From positions 42,832 through 106,831 of the forward strand of contig NZ_JASDDG010000010.1 of assembly GCF_030407495.1 (NCBI RefSeq): a DNA stretch of 64,000 nt, read 5' to 3'. The stretch comes from Arthrobacter sp. APC 3897. Lineage in GTDB: Bacteria > Actinomycetota > Actinomycetes > Actinomycetales > Micrococcaceae. Shown here one piece after another: positions 18,384-27,795 of this stretch; positions within the stretch are counted from its first letter, which is position 1; each line of letters begins with the position of its first letter. A model generated the notes under the pieces. It worked only from the letters and a program-made list of their open reading frames with translations, had not been told where the DNA came from and made no database searches. Made by a program: the position numbers and the translations under genes.

Positions 18384-19550
18384 TTGACCTCGGTCAACCT
18401 TGGAATGCCAGCAGCACCGCCGCCCACCCTGGCCCCGCGGCGAAAAACCCGTCAGATCAAAGTGGGCTCAGTTGGAGTCGGATCCGATTTCCCCATCAGC
18501 GTCCAGTCCATGACGACAACGCCAACCACGGACATCAACGCCACCCTGCAGCAGATCGCAGAGCTGACGGCGTCCGGCTGTGACATCGTGCGTGTCGCCT
18601 GCCCCAGCGCCGATGACGCCGCGGCGTTGCCGATCATCGCGAAGAAGTCCCAGATTCCGGTGATCGCAGACATCCACTTCCAGCCGAAGTATGTCTTCGC
18701 GGCCATTGACGCCGGCTGTGCCGCGGTTCGGGTGAACCCGGGCAACATCCGCAAGTTCGATGACCAGATCAAGGAAATCGCGCAGGCGGCCAAGGACCAC
18801 GGAACGTCCATCCGCATCGGTGTCAATGCCGGCTCGCTGGATCCCCGTTTGCTGGCCAAGTACGGCAAGGCGACCCCCGAGGCGCTGGTCGAATCTGCAG
18901 TCTGGGAAGCGTCCCTCTTCGAAGAGCATGACTTCCACGACTTCAAGATTTCAGTGAAGCACAATGACCCGGTGGTCATGGTGCGTGCCTACGAGTTGCT
19001 GGCGGAACGCGGCGACTGGCCGCTCCACCTGGGCGTGACCGAAGCCGGTCCCTCGTTCCAGGGAACCATCAAGTCCGCAACCGCCTTCGGTGCGCTCCTG
19101 TCCAAGGGCATCGGCGACACCATCCGCGTCTCCCTGTCGGCCCCGCCGGTGGAGGAAATCAAGGTGGGCAACCAGATCCTGCAGTCGCTGAACCTGCGCC
19201 CGCGGAAGCTGGAAATCGTGTCCTGCCCGTCCTGCGGCCGTGCCCAGGTGGACGTGTACACTCTCGCAGAGCAGGTCACAGCCGGACTCGAGGGCATGGA
19301 AGTTCCCCTCCGCGTCGCGGTCATGGGCTGCGTAGTCAACGGACCGGGCGAGGCCCGGGAAGCTGACCTCGGGGTGGCCTCCGGCAACGGCAAGGGCCAG
19401 ATCTTCGTGAAGGGGGAAGTCATCAAGACTGTTCCCGAAGACCAGATCGTTGAGACCCTCATTGAAGAAGCTATGAAGATCGCAGAGAGCATGGGGGAGT
19501 CCGATGGCGAAAATGCTGGCACGGGTGGCCCCATGGTTACAGTCGGCTAA
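18384..19550 (+). CDS. ispG: 4-hydroxy-3-methylbut-2-enyl diphosphate synthase (IspG/GcpE)
   Basis: This 4Fe-4S enzyme converts MEcPP to HMBPP, the penultimate step of the MEP isoprenoid pathway. The cluster cysteines are C281 and C284 ([10 protein letters not shown]) and C316 ([11 protein letters not shown]). The TIM-barrel part includes [13 protein letters not shown] and [14 protein letters not shown]. The start is TTG, five bases after GGAGG; upstream in-frame ATGs at 18357 and 18372 are possible but lack a ribosome site. Length 388 aa, matching actinobacterial IspG. It shares the neighbourhood with dxr, so two MEP steps flank the rip1 protease. Confidence 0.95.
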   Translation: MTSVNLGMPAAPPPTLAPRRKTRQIKVGSVGVGSDFPISVQSMTTTPTTDINATLQQIAELTASGCDIVRVACPSADDAAALPIIAKKSQIPVIADIHFQPKYVFAAIDAGCAAVRVNPGNIRKFDDQIKEIAQAAKDHGTSIRIGVNAGSLDPRLLAKYGKATPEALVESAVWEASLFEEHDFHDFKISVKHNDPVVMVRAYELLAERGDWPLHLGVTEAGPSFQGTIKSATAFGALLSKGIGDTIRVSLSAPPVEEIKVGNQILQSLNLRPRKLEIVSCPSCGRAQVDVYTLAEQVTAGLEGMEVPLRVAVMGCVVNGPGEAREADLGVASGNGKGQIFVKGEVIKTVPEDQIVETLIEEAMKIAESMGESDGENAGTGGPMVTVG

Positions 19551-20430
19551 AGCCGTGACAACTGACCGCCGCGGACTCGACGTCCGCGGCGGTGCGGCCG
19601 GTGAGCTCCGCATTCTGGGCAGGGCTGACACCGACGCCCTCCGGGAGCTCGCCGGGCAGGACCCGGTGGCCAACATTTTCCTGCTGTCCCATCTCGAGGC
19701 GACAGGCACGGCCGCACCCACCTCCGCCGGCGGGCGGATTGTCGGCATGTTCGACGGCGGGGAACTCAGCGCAGCCTGCTGGGCGGGAGTGAACATTGTT
19801 CCGGTGGGCGTCACGGCGGAGAACGGTCCCGAGATCGGCCGGTTCCTTGGCCGTTCCAGAAACAACTACTCCTCGATCTTCGGACCGGCGGAAGCGGTGT
19901 TGTCCATTTGGTCGGAACTGCAGCATGCCAGCCCCCGGCCCTTCGATGTGCGCAGTGACCAGCCTCTGCTGCAGATGACCGGAGTGTCCAAGGTGCAGCC
20001 TGCTCCGGGGCTGCGCTATTCCCAGCCGTCGGAGCTGGACGTCCTCCTGCCCGCGTGCGCTGCCATGTTCGAAGAGGAAGTGGGCTACTCGCCCGTCTCC
20101 GGGGGAAGCCACCACTACCGGCAGCGGGTCAAGTCCCTCATCGCCCGCCGGCAGTCCCTGGTGGACTTCGATGCTTCGGGGCGGGTGATCTTCAAAGCGG
20201 AACTCGGCACGGTCTCCAGCAGTGCCGTCCAGATCCAGGGTGTGTGGATGAACCCCGCCTACCGCGGACGGGGGCTTGGCGCTCCGTACATGTCAGCCGT
20301 AGTTGAGGCAGCCCGGCAGGTGGCACCGCTCGTCAGCCTGTACGTCAACTCCTATAACACGCCTGCCCGTGCAACATATGAAGCCGTGGGGTTTGAACAG
20401 GTTGGCACCTTCGCCACTATTCTCTTCTGA
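19504..20430 (+). CDS. GNAT acetyltransferase with N-terminal DUF4081-like domain
   Basis: The first half ([34 protein letters not shown]) matches the DUF4081 module that precedes a GNAT domain in actinobacteria. The second half contains the acetyl-CoA signature [17 protein letters not shown] and [20 protein letters not shown]. It is the positional equivalent of Rv2867c next to ispG. The ATG at 19504 overlaps ispG by 47 nt but has GGGGGAG five bases before it; GTG 19555 is the alternative. Acceptor substrate unknown. Confidence 0.85.
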   Translation: MAKMLARVAPWLQSAKAVTTDRRGLDVRGGAAGELRILGRADTDALRELAGQDPVANIFLLSHLEATGTAAPTSAGGRIVGMFDGGELSAACWAGVNIVPVGVTAENGPEIGRFLGRSRNNYSSIFGPAEAVLSIWSELQHASPRPFDVRSDQPLLQMTGVSKVQPAPGLRYSQPSELDVLLPACAAMFEEEVGYSPVSGGSHHYRQRVKSLIARRQSLVDFDASGRVIFKAELGTVSSSAVQIQGVWMNPAYRGRGLGAPYMSAVVEAARQVAPLVSLYVNSYNTPARATYEAVGFEQVGTFATILF

Positions 20431-20511
20431 CGCCCGGTGATTTCGCGTGAGACGCATCACCACCCTAGGATCATCAGTGCACTTCCTGGAAGGTACACAG
20501 ACGATCAGGTT

Positions 20512-20536
20512 CCGTTGCCGGCCGGGCCGGCAACGG
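20512..20536. promoter_or_regulatory. 25-bp near-perfect palindrome (hairpin) in the first lipoprotein leader
   Basis: Twelve-base arms CCGTTGCCGGCC and GGCCGGCAACGG surround a single G. It ends 19 bp before the start codon and 7 bp before the GGGGGA ribosome site. No T-run follows, so a terminator for the upstream gene is less likely than a 5' untranslated hairpin or a binding site. Confidence 0.5.
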
Positions 20537-20555
20537 TGCAAAAACTGGGGGAAAA

Positions 20556-21281
20556 ATGAAAAACACCGTAAAGGCCGGCACCCTGCTGCTTGCAGGGATG
20601 CTGGCCCTTTCTGCCTGCGGCAGTTCCGACGAGACGGCTTCCGCCTCGGACGGGGAGGCAGCGTCCGCATCGCCGTCGTCCGCTGCCGCCCTCGCCGTCG
20701 GCCAGGAGCAGTACACCGAAGCGGAACTCCTGACGGCTGTCGAAGCAGTAAACGCAGCTGAGGGCGGAACCGGCGTTGTTTCCGACGAGGCGGCCTTCCG
20801 CCAGTATCTGGCTGATCAGTCCCTTCCTGAGGGCATCGCGATCACCCCTGCTCAGTGTGAGGAAATCGCAGGCTTCGCAACCTTCTTCGGTGACGTGGAG
20901 CAGGCCCATATGGCGTCCCTGAGGCTCGGTGACGACCAGAAACTCACACTGGTCAGCCATCCGGATGCGACTGTCCCGGACACTCAGATGCGGGACAACG
21001 AGGACCTGCTGGGCGATTGTGTCGAGTTTGAGATGGGCGACGAGGAATTCACCGCCGCCGGCACCACTGAGCGCCTTGATGTCTCCACGGAGGCACCTGC
21101 CACGCAGGCCTTCAGCCTGACGCTGACTGCCGAGGGCACCACCCTGAGCGGAGTGAAGGTTTCCGCCGCCTCGGGCACCACCGGCATCGTGGTCACCAAC
21201 AGCAACGCAACGGACCCCGAGGAAGCAGCGGCCCAGGCCGCCGAGCTCATCGACACAGTCCTCGCGGAGCTTCAGAAGTAA
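20556..21281 (+). CDS. Putative lipoprotein, tandem paralogue 1
   Basis: A signal peptide ending in the lipobox LSAC with C21 predicts attachment to the outer face of the membrane. A Ser/Ala/Glu-rich linker of about 25 residues leads to an acidic domain with two cysteines, in ITPAQCEEIAG and LLGDCVEFEM, which may form a disulfide. It has the same layout and clear sequence similarity to the next gene (YT-AEL, ITP-QC, SHP-A, LL--C, T-AF, SGTT, LAEL-K). I do not recognise the domain with certainty; it is reminiscent of PknH-type extracellular sensor domains, but that is only an impression. No kinase or transporter is adjacent. Confidence 0.8.
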   Translation: MKNTVKAGTLLLAGMLALSACGSSDETASASDGEAASASPSSAAALAVGQEQYTEAELLTAVEAVNAAEGGTGVVSDEAAFRQYLADQSLPEGIAITPAQCEEIAGFATFFGDVEQAHMASLRLGDDQKLTLVSHPDATVPDTQMRDNEDLLGDCVEFEMGDEEFTAAGTTERLDVSTEAPATQAFSLTLTAEGTTLSGVKVSAASGTTGIVVTNSNATDPEEAAAQAAELIDTVLAELQK

Positions 21282-21379
21282 GCACCGCTTCAGCCTCCCG
21301 GTGCCTTCGCAGCCAGAAGGTGCCGGAACCATCAGCGCTGGCGGGTGTCATCCGTCAGCAGAACACATTGGGGATCACC

Positions 21380-22123
21380 ATGAACAAATCCATGAAAGCC
21401 GGAGCACTGCTTGTAGCCGGCGTTTTTGCACTTTCCGGCTGCAGCGGTTCAGACGAGGGCAGCGGATCCGCAGCCGAATCCTTGCCGTCGGCAACCGCAG
21501 CACCCACCCCCACGCCAACACTGGCCGTGGGCCAGGACCAGTACACGCCGGCCGAGCTTGAAGCCGCCTTGGCTGCCGTCCTGGCTGACCGCGGCATGTC
21601 GGGTGAAGTCATCACCCAGCAGGACCTGGCTCCCATGCTGGAAGGTGCCCCTGATCAGCTGGCCGGCGTGGTGATCACTCCGGAACAGTGCGACGTCCTG
21701 GCCTCCGCTGACATTGGCGCCGCGCTGGACAGCGCGAACATGGCAATGATCATGCTCAGTGACACAGACACCCTGACCATTGCCAGCCACCCGGAGGCAG
21801 CCATCATGGACAAGCAGGTGGAAGAGAACGCCCGGCTGCTGGATGAGTGCGCGCAGTTCCGGATGGAAGCCGGCGGGCAGGTCATCAGCGCTGAAGTGGA
21901 CTCCGTCGATGCGTCCACGGACGGAGAAACCACCCAGGCATTCCGGACCACGGTTACCGCCGCCGAGCAGGTAACTGACGTTATTCAGGTCAGCGCAGTA
22001 TCCGGCACCACCAATGTGCAGGTCAGCATGACCGGCGGACTGTCGGGTGCCGCGGAGTCCGGGGAAGCCGTAGCCCAGGCGGAGACGATCATCAACGAAG
22101 TGCTCGCCGAGCTGGAGAAGTAA
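21380..22123 (+). CDS. Putative lipoprotein, tandem paralogue 2
   Basis: The second copy has lipobox LSGC with C21 at the same position, a linker with PTPTPT, and the same two-cysteine domain (ITPEQCDVLAS and LLDECAQFRM) ending in EVLAELEK. The in-frame opening begins at 21320 but the ATG at 21380 starts the signal peptide and has GGGGAT upstream. The pair arose by tandem duplication followed by strong divergence. Whether the 98-bp gap holds a separate promoter is unclear; a GCACCG/CGGTGC hairpin (21282-21304) follows gene 1. Function unknown. Confidence 0.8.
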   Translation: MNKSMKAGALLVAGVFALSGCSGSDEGSGSAAESLPSATAAPTPTPTLAVGQDQYTPAELEAALAAVLADRGMSGEVITQQDLAPMLEGAPDQLAGVVITPEQCDVLASADIGAALDSANMAMIMLSDTDTLTIASHPEAAIMDKQVEENARLLDECAQFRMEAGGQVISAEVDSVDASTDGETTQAFRTTVTAAEQVTDVIQVSAVSGTTNVQVSMTGGLSGAAESGEAVAQAETIINEVLAELEK

Positions 22124-22191
22124 GGGCTGCGGCCCGGGCCCCCGCCCCCGCCGCCGTCGTCCGCCTGTCCGGAGGCGGCGGCAGCAGGCGC

Positions 22192-22197
22192 TAGATT
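22192..22197 (+). promoter_or_regulatory. Possible -10 box for proS
   Basis: TAGATT lies about 70 bp before the proS start, just after a GC-rich hairpin (CCGCCT/AGGCGG, 22161-22178) that follows the lipoprotein genes. Confidence 0.3.
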
Positions 22198-22268
22198 AGA
22201 AGGGAGCAGTATTTCCTTCTTTGTCCCAGCATGAATGCAGCCACCGGCTGCAGAAACGGATACCCAGC

Positions 22269-24068
22269 GTGGTCCTTCGACTTTCCACCCTTTTCCTGCG
22301 CACCCTGCGTGATGATCCCTCCGACGCCGAGGTTGCCAGCCACCGCCTGCTGGTGCGCGCCGGCTATATCCGCCGCGCCGCCCCCGGCATCTACTCCTGG
22401 CTGCCGCTGGGCCTGCGCGTCCTGAGTAAGGTCGAAACCATCATCCGCGAGGAGATGGCTGCCATCGGCGCCCAGGAAGTCCACTTCCCGGCACTGCTGC
22501 CGCGCGAGCCCTACGAGGCCACCAACCGCTGGACCGAGTACGGCGATAACCTGTTCCGCCTGCAGGACCGCAAGGGCAACGACTACCTGCTGGCCCCCAC
22601 GCACGAGGAAATGTTCGCGCTGCTGGTCAAGGACCTGTACAGCTCCTACAAGGACCTGCCGGTCTCCCTGTTCCAGATCCAGAACAAGTACCGCGACGAA
22701 GCCCGGCCGCGTGCCGGCCTGCTGCGCGGCCGCGAATTCATCATGAAGGATTCCTACTCCTTCGACATCGACGACGACGGCCTGGAGGCCAGCTACCAGG
22801 CCCACCGCGGTGCCTACCTCCGGATCTTCGAGCGCCTCGGCCTGGACATCGTGGTGGTGTCCGCTGTCTCGGGCGCCATGGGCGGTTCCAAGAGCGAGGA
22901 GTTCCTGCACCCGACACCGGTGGGCGAGGACACCTATGTCCGTTCCGCCGGCGGCTACGCAGCCAACGTTGAAGCCGTCACCAGCGTCGTCCCGGACGAG
23001 ATCGACTACACCGGTGCTCCGGCCGCACAGGTTGTTGATACCCCGGACACGCCCACCATTGAAACGCTGGTGGCCGTGGCCAATGAGCGGTTTGGCCGGG
23101 AATCCGGCGAGTGGACCGCCGCTGACACCCTGAAGAACGTGGTCCTGGCCGTTACCCTGCCCACCGGCGAACGCCGGATCGTCGTCGTCGGCGTTCCCGG
23201 TGACCGCGCCGTGGACCTCAAGCGCATCGAAGCCAACATTGGTGCGCACGTGGAAATCGGCGGTGAACTGGAGGTGGAAGCAGCCACCGACGAGGACATC
23301 AGGAAGCACCCGGGCCTGGTCAAGGGTTACATCGGCCCGGGACTGTCCCTGGAAGAGTCAGTCCTGGGCACCGAGTCGTCCACCGGCCTGCTGTACCTGG
23401 TGGACCCGCGCGTGGTCTCCGGCACCACCTGGATCACAGGTGCCAACGCTGCAGGCAAGCATGTCATTGGTCTGGTGGCCGGCCGCGACTTCACCTGGGA
23501 CGGCGTCATCGAGGCCGTGGAAGTCCGCGAAGGCGATGAGGCTCCGGACGGATCCGGTCCCCTGGAAGCCGCACGCGGCATCGAGATGGGTCACATTTTC
23601 CAGCTGGGCCGCAAGTACGCTGAGGCGCTCGGCGTGAAGGTATTGGACAAGAACGGCAAGCTGGTCACCGTGACCATGGGCTCCTACGGTGTGGGCGTCA
23701 CCCGCGCCGTTGCCGCACTGGCCGAGTCCAACCATGATGACAAGGGCATCATCTGGCCGCGCGCCGTGGCTCCGGCCGACGTCCATGTGGTCGCCACCGG
23801 CCGCGGCGAGGAAATCTTCACCGCCGCTGCCGAGCTGTCCGAAGCACTGGAAGCCGCCGGCCTGGAGGTCATCTACGACGACCGCCCCAAGGTCTCTCCG
23901 GGCGTGAAGTTCGGCGATGCCGAGCTGATCGGCGTTCCCACCATCCTGGTGGTGGGCCGCGGGCTGGCCGACGGCGTCGTGGAAATCAAGGACCGTGCCA
24001 CCGGCAATGCCGAAAACGTTCCGGTGGCTGAAGCGGTGGAATACGTGCGCCGTGCAGCTGCACAGTAA
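22269..24068 (+). CDS. proS: Prolyl-tRNA synthetase (bacterial type, with INS editing domain)
   Basis: A class II synthetase charging tRNA-Pro. Motif 2 is seen as [26 protein letters not shown] and motif 3 as [13 protein letters not shown]. Between them, at about residues 225-390, lies the editing insertion ([36 protein letters not shown], then GYIGPGLSL), which removes Ala-tRNA-Pro. The C-terminal anticodon domain includes [22 protein letters not shown]. The GTG at 22269 gives the normal family start [16 protein letters not shown]; an ATG at 22221 would add 16 unrelated residues. Length 599 aa. Confidence 0.95.
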   Translation: MVLRLSTLFLRTLRDDPSDAEVASHRLLVRAGYIRRAAPGIYSWLPLGLRVLSKVETIIREEMAAIGAQEVHFPALLPREPYEATNRWTEYGDNLFRLQDRKGNDYLLAPTHEEMFALLVKDLYSSYKDLPVSLFQIQNKYRDEARPRAGLLRGREFIMKDSYSFDIDDDGLEASYQAHRGAYLRIFERLGLDIVVVSAVSGAMGGSKSEEFLHPTPVGEDTYVRSAGGYAANVEAVTSVVPDEIDYTGAPAAQVVDTPDTPTIETLVAVANERFGRESGEWTAADTLKNVVLAVTLPTGERRIVVVGVPGDRAVDLKRIEANIGAHVEIGGELEVEAATDEDIRKHPGLVKGYIGPGLSLEESVLGTESSTGLLYLVDPRVVSGTTWITGANAAGKHVIGLVAGRDFTWDGVIEAVEVREGDEAPDGSGPLEAARGIEMGHIFQLGRKYAEALGVKVLDKNGKLVTVTMGSYGVGVTRAVAALAESNHDDKGIIWPRAVAPADVHVVATGRGEEIFTAAAELSEALEAAGLEVIYDDRPKVSPGVKFGDAELIGVPTILVVGRGLADGVVEIKDRATGNAENVPVAEAVEYVRRAAAQ

Positions 24069-24077
24069 CGACGCCGC

Positions 24078-24875
24078 GTGGTCTCCGGTCTCGAGGAGAT
24101 TCAGTTCGCCACCATCCTCCTGGTGGTGGCGGCGGGCCTCGCCGCAGGCTGGATTGACGCGGTAGTGGGAGGCGGGGGGCTGCTGCAGCTCCCCGCCCTG
24201 CTGCTGATCCCGGGCATCACCCCGGTGCAGGCCCTGGCAACGAACAAGATGGGATCCATCTTCGGTACCACCACCAGCGCCGTCACCTATTACCGCCGCG
24301 CCCACCCGGACCTGAAGACAGCCCTGCCAATGGCCGGCGTCGCGCTCGTGGGCAGTTTTGGCGGCGCAGCGCTGGCGGTTTCACTGCCGTCCTCGGTGTT
24401 CAAACCCATCATTGTCATCGCCTTGATTGCAGTGGCGGTCTTCACCGCCCTGCGGCCCACGGTGGGGGAGCTGACCAAGCTCAGGCACACCGGGCGGCGG
24501 CACTACGGAACTGCCGCCGGCATTGGCCTGGCGATCGGGTTCTATGACGGGCTGATCGGCCCGGGCACAGGGTCCTTCCTGATCATCGCGATGGTGACTT
24601 TCCTGGGCTACAACTTCCTGGCGGCCAGCGCCAAGGCCAAGATCGTGAACATGGCAACCAACCTTGGGGCGCTGGCGTTCTTCCTGCCCAACGGAGCGCT
24701 GCTGTGGGGGATCGGCCTGGTTCTGGGCTTTGCCAACATGATCGGCGGCTACATCGGCGCGCGAATGGCAGTGAAACAGGGCAGCAGGTTCATCCGCGTG
24801 GTGTTCCTGGTGGTGGTCAGCGCGCTGATCTGCAAGCTCGGCTACGACGTGTGGGTGGAGAACATCCGCGGTTAG
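24078..24875 (+). CDS. TSUP-family (TauE/SafE) permease
   Basis: A membrane protein with about eight hydrophobic helices and the internal TSUP duplication: AGLAAGWIDAVVGGGGLLQLPAL and, in the second half, GIGLAIGFYDGLIGPGTGSFLI. LATNKMGSIFGTTTSAVTY is another family signature. Such proteins export or import small organic or sulfur-containing anions; the substrate cannot be told. GTG start ten bases after proS, so it is likely read through from that gene. It converges with the kinase gene, only 7 bp away. Confidence 0.88.
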   Translation: MVSGLEEIQFATILLVVAAGLAAGWIDAVVGGGGLLQLPALLLIPGITPVQALATNKMGSIFGTTTSAVTYYRRAHPDLKTALPMAGVALVGSFGGAALAVSLPSSVFKPIIVIALIAVAVFTALRPTVGELTKLRHTGRRHYGTAAGIGLAIGFYDGLIGPGTGSFLIIAMVTFLGYNFLAASAKAKIVNMATNLGALAFFLPNGALLWGIGLVLGFANMIGGYIGARMAVKQGSRFIRVVFLVVVSALICKLGYDVWVENIRG

Positions 24876-24882
24876 GGCACGC

Positions 24883-25833
24883 TCACGCGGCGAGTGAGGC
24901 AGCCACCCACACCGAACGTTGGGCGCTGTCCCGCTGTCCGGTCCGGGTGTAATCCAGGGCGTTCTCCACCTCCCGGAGCACGCTCCACTGCCGGGCAGCT
25001 TCATAGTCCAGTTCCGCAGCGCTGCACAGCCCTGCCAGCCTTCGCCGCAGCGCCGTCCGGGGCCGGTCACCGTCCAGCTCCTCCAAGCGGTTCCAGAGCA
25101 TGGGGGCCGCAGCAAACTCCGGCTCGCCGACCATGGCCTGCGGATCGATGGCAACAAAACCCTCTTCGCCGCCGGCGCTGCCGTCACGGTACAGGATGTT
25201 CCCAAAGTGCAGGTCGGTATGTATCAGCACGTCATTGCTGCTGCGCCTGCCCACCGCGCCGCGGGTTTGGGAGACCTCCAGGGCGGCTTCCAGCAGGGCC
25301 CGGTCAAACGGCCGGCCCAGATCCTCCCAGTCAGCTGGCAGCTCGTCTGACAGCTGCTCCACGCGTTCGGCCAGGGAGGGGACGCCGGCCCAATCGGGGG
25401 AGTGCCCTGCCGGCAGGGAGAGCATCCGGACGAGCTTGCCCCAGACCTCCACGGCTGTGTCCATATCCGTTCCGGCCAGGCTTCGCCGGTGGTCCAGTCT
25501 TTCCAGCAGGAGCGTACCGCTGCCGGAATGGCTGGCGTGCAGCCGGACCGCTCCGTGTCCGGACCATAGACCCAGGGCTGCCGGCTCGGTCAGCGCTTCC
25601 GGGTGTGGATAGGCGGCTTTCAGGACAGCGGGACCGCGGGGAGAGGATACCGGGAGCACCAGCGCTCCGTGGCCGTGCCACGGTTCGGTTCCCGGGGCCA
25701 GGTCCGGGGTGAGATCCCAGCGCTCCATGGCCTCGGAAACCGCCTGCGGAAGGCCTGCGAGCCACTGGCGGCCGCCCCGGGAGACGCCGTACTGCCGCTG
25801 CAGGGCCGCAGGCACGGGGACAGGCGCCGTCAC
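24883..25833 (-). CDS. Aminoglycoside phosphotransferase-family kinase (APH(6)/hydroxyurea-type)
   Basis: A kinase of the protein-kinase-like APH fold. The catalytic loop is NDVLIHTDLHFGNIL with the base aspartate, and the metal-binding loop is FVAIDPQAMVGEPEFAAAP. The N-terminal part (AVLKAAYPHPEALTEPAALGLWSGHGAVRLHASHSGSGTLLLERL) matches the streptomycin 6-kinase group. Chromosomal members in soil actinobacteria are often of unknown substrate, so resistance should not be assumed. GTG start with GGAAG close before it. Confidence 0.8.
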   Translation of the reverse strand: MTAPVPVPAALQRQYGVSRGGRQWLAGLPQAVSEAMERWDLTPDLAPGTEPWHGHGALVLPVSSPRGPAVLKAAYPHPEALTEPAALGLWSGHGAVRLHASHSGSGTLLLERLDHRRSLAGTDMDTAVEVWGKLVRMLSLPAGHSPDWAGVPSLAERVEQLSDELPADWEDLGRPFDRALLEAALEVSQTRGAVGRRSSNDVLIHTDLHFGNILYRDGSAGGEEGFVAIDPQAMVGEPEFAAAPMLWNRLEELDGDRPRTALRRRLAGLCSAAELDYEAARQWSVLREVENALDYTRTGQRDSAQRSVWVAASLAA

Positions 25834-25901
25834 GGCTTCCTGCAGGCAGCACGGGCAGGGGAGCGGGACAGGCAGAGCGAGCTATGGGGCATGACTACAG
25901 G

Positions 25902-27077
25902 CTAAGGGGTGCCGACTGCCGCCGGCAGCCCTCCAGTTCCGGCATCCACCCCGGGCAGCACCGGCGCAGGGGTTCCGTCCCGGTAAAGAGCCGTGCTCAG
26001 CTCCGTCAGCCGGTCAATGGCCCATACCCGGACGCTGCCCGTTCCCAGGGCGGCCAGATCCGCATACACGGCGGGCAGCGACGCCTCCAGATCCGCCAGT
26101 GCCCCGGCGGGATCACCGCGGAACGACGCCGGCAGGGAGTATGCGGGCGCAGGGGCCAGCGCCGGCAGGCAGAGTTCAGGCAGCAGCTCCACGCCCTCCT
26201 CACCGGCAGCCAGATGGGCTTCGCGCTCGGCGGCCAGGACGGCACGGGAATCTGCGGACGTGCGGGCCATGGCGACCTCGTAGGCGTACGCCGCGCCGTA
26301 TTCCGCATCAACGGCACCCTGAAGGGCGCCGGCGGCATCGGGACGGTCCGCTGCCGCGGCTTCCGGGGATTCATGCGCCCGCGGCGGGGCGGCACCGGAG
26401 CCTGCCGTTGTGTCCGGGCATTTGCCGGTTGTGCCGGCCACCCCGGGGGGGTCCCATGCTGCGGGGACATCAAGCCCCGCGGCCCCGGCGGCACGAAGGG
26501 CCAGGACCTGCTGTGCGGCGCCGGTGGAAGCCAGCAGCCGGGCGGTGCCGGCATCGGCCCGGATTGCCGCATCCAGGCTGCTTCGGGCAGACGCCGCCAG
26601 TGCCTGCACATATGCGGCGGCGGGGGCAGTGTCCGCACCGGATGCCGATCCTGCCGCCGAAACCCCGGCGGGCACGCTGCCGCTCCGGAGACTGCCGGCG
26701 CGGGCCAGGAGGACCGACTGCTCGGCAAGGACCTCGGCCTGGGCACTGAACTCGTCAATGCGGGGCTCAGCCTCCCCGCGGGCCGGCACGGTGCCGGGGG
26801 AGTCTTGGGCCGGGGAAACGGATAACTCACGCGCCTGCCGTGCCAGGTACGCTGCCGCGGCCCGCGCGTCGGCCTGCGCAATCTCGGAAAAACTCGCGGG
26901 ACGGTCCTCGGCGGTTCTGTTTCCGGCGACCATGTTGAAACTGAGGACCACGGCTGCCAGGACCAGCAGCACAGTGGTGCGCCTCACGCTGCCCAGGACC
27001 GCCGCCGCCCGTCCGGCGCGGCCGGCCGCGGGCGCTGCGCGGGACGGGGACTTGTTCACAACCTCTGATGATGCCAT
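25902..27077 (-). CDS. Membrane-anchored ferritin-like protein (DUF4439)
   Basis: A short basic N-terminus and one membrane helix (about residues 32-52, TTVLLVLAAVVLSFNMVAG) precede an exported Ala-rich helical region. The C-terminal third is a ferritin-like four-helix domain: GALQGAVDAEYGAAYAYEVAMAR and AEREAHLAAGE supply E/Y and ExxH pairs of the kind that can bind metal. The ATG at 27077 is chosen because GGGGG lies upstream; the frame stays open to 27149. It stands divergent to rimP, as Rv2843 does in M. tuberculosis. The Ala/Gly/Ser-rich middle is low in complexity. Biological role unknown. Confidence 0.75.
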   Translation of the reverse strand: MASSEVVNKSPSRAAPAAGRAGRAAAVLGSVRRTTVLLVLAAVVLSFNMVAGNRTAEDRPASFSEIAQADARAAAAYLARQARELSVSPAQDSPGTVPARGEAEPRIDEFSAQAEVLAEQSVLLARAGSLRSGSVPAGVSAAGSASGADTAPAAAYVQALAASARSSLDAAIRADAGTARLLASTGAAQQVLALRAAGAAGLDVPAAWDPPGVAGTTGKCPDTTAGSGAAPPRAHESPEAAAADRPDAAGALQGAVDAEYGAAYAYEVAMARTSADSRAVLAAEREAHLAAGEEGVELLPELCLPALAPAPAYSLPASFRGDPAGALADLEASLPAVYADLAALGTGSVRVWAIDRLTELSTALYRDGTPAPVLPGVDAGTGGLPAAVGTP

Positions 27078-27165
27078 GAAACAGGCCCCCGTCTGCTGCG
27101 ATGCCGTGGGGACTCTGGAAAGTCGGTACGCTAGTACGTACAACATCATCTAGTGGGAGGCACCT

Positions 27166-27795
27166 ATGGCGGTTCGGCCCAGCCCCAAAAAAGACACGTC
27201 ATCGGATTACCGCAAGAAGGCCATGCACGCAGAAATTACCGCTGAAACCCAGCGTCTCAAGAACTACCTCGCCCCCACGGTTGAACAGCAGCAGCTTTTC
27301 CTCGAGGACATCGAGATCAAAATGGCCGGTGCCTCCCGCACGGTGCACGTTATTGTGGACCTGCCCGAGGGAGAGGCCGGCGGCGTGAGCCTGGACCGGA
27401 TATCCGACGTGGCACACGCAGTCTCCGAAGCCATGGATGCGGACCCCAACGATGACGGACGCCCCTATCACCTGGAGGTTTCCTCTCCCGGTGTGTCCCG
27501 TCCCCTGACCGAGCCGCGCCACTGGCGCCGCAACGTCGGGCGGATGGTCAGCGTGAACATTGTGGACGGCGACGACGTGATGGGCCGCCTGGTATCGGTT
27601 GAGGACAGCGGAATCACGCTGATCCCGGAACTGCCGGTCAAGAAGGGCATGAAGCCCAAGCAGGGTGCGCAGACCACGCTGCCGTTCGGCAGCATCCGCA
27701 AAGGACGTGTTGAGGTCGAATTTGCGCACATAGACGACGTACCGCTGGACGGCGACGCCGACAGTGATGAAGAAACCACAGCTGAGGAGGCCTAA
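27166..27795 (+). CDS. rimP: Ribosome maturation factor RimP
   Basis: An assembly factor for the 30S subunit. The N-terminal alpha/beta domain includes VHVIVDLPEG and YHLEVSSPGVSRPLTEPRHWRRNVGR, the most conserved RimP segment; the C-terminal SH3-like domain ends with an acidic tail (DSDEETTAEE). GGGAGG lies before the ATG. It opens the rimP-nusA-ylxR-infB operon, with nusA starting directly after its stop. Confidence 0.95.
   Translation: MAVRPSPKKDTSSDYRKKAMHAEITAETQRLKNYLAPTVEQQQLFLEDIEIKMAGASRTVHVIVDLPEGEAGGVSLDRISDVAHAVSEAMDADPNDDGRPYHLEVSSPGVSRPLTEPRHWRRNVGRMVSVNIVDGDDVMGRLVSVEDSGITLIPELPVKKGMKPKQGAQTTLPFGSIRKGRVEVEFAHIDDVPLDGDADSDEETTAEEA

Noticed and set aside
24883..25833. Acquired antibiotic-resistance gene
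   Set aside because: Base composition and context look native, there is no mobile element nearby, and chromosomal APH(6)-type kinases often have no resistance role.
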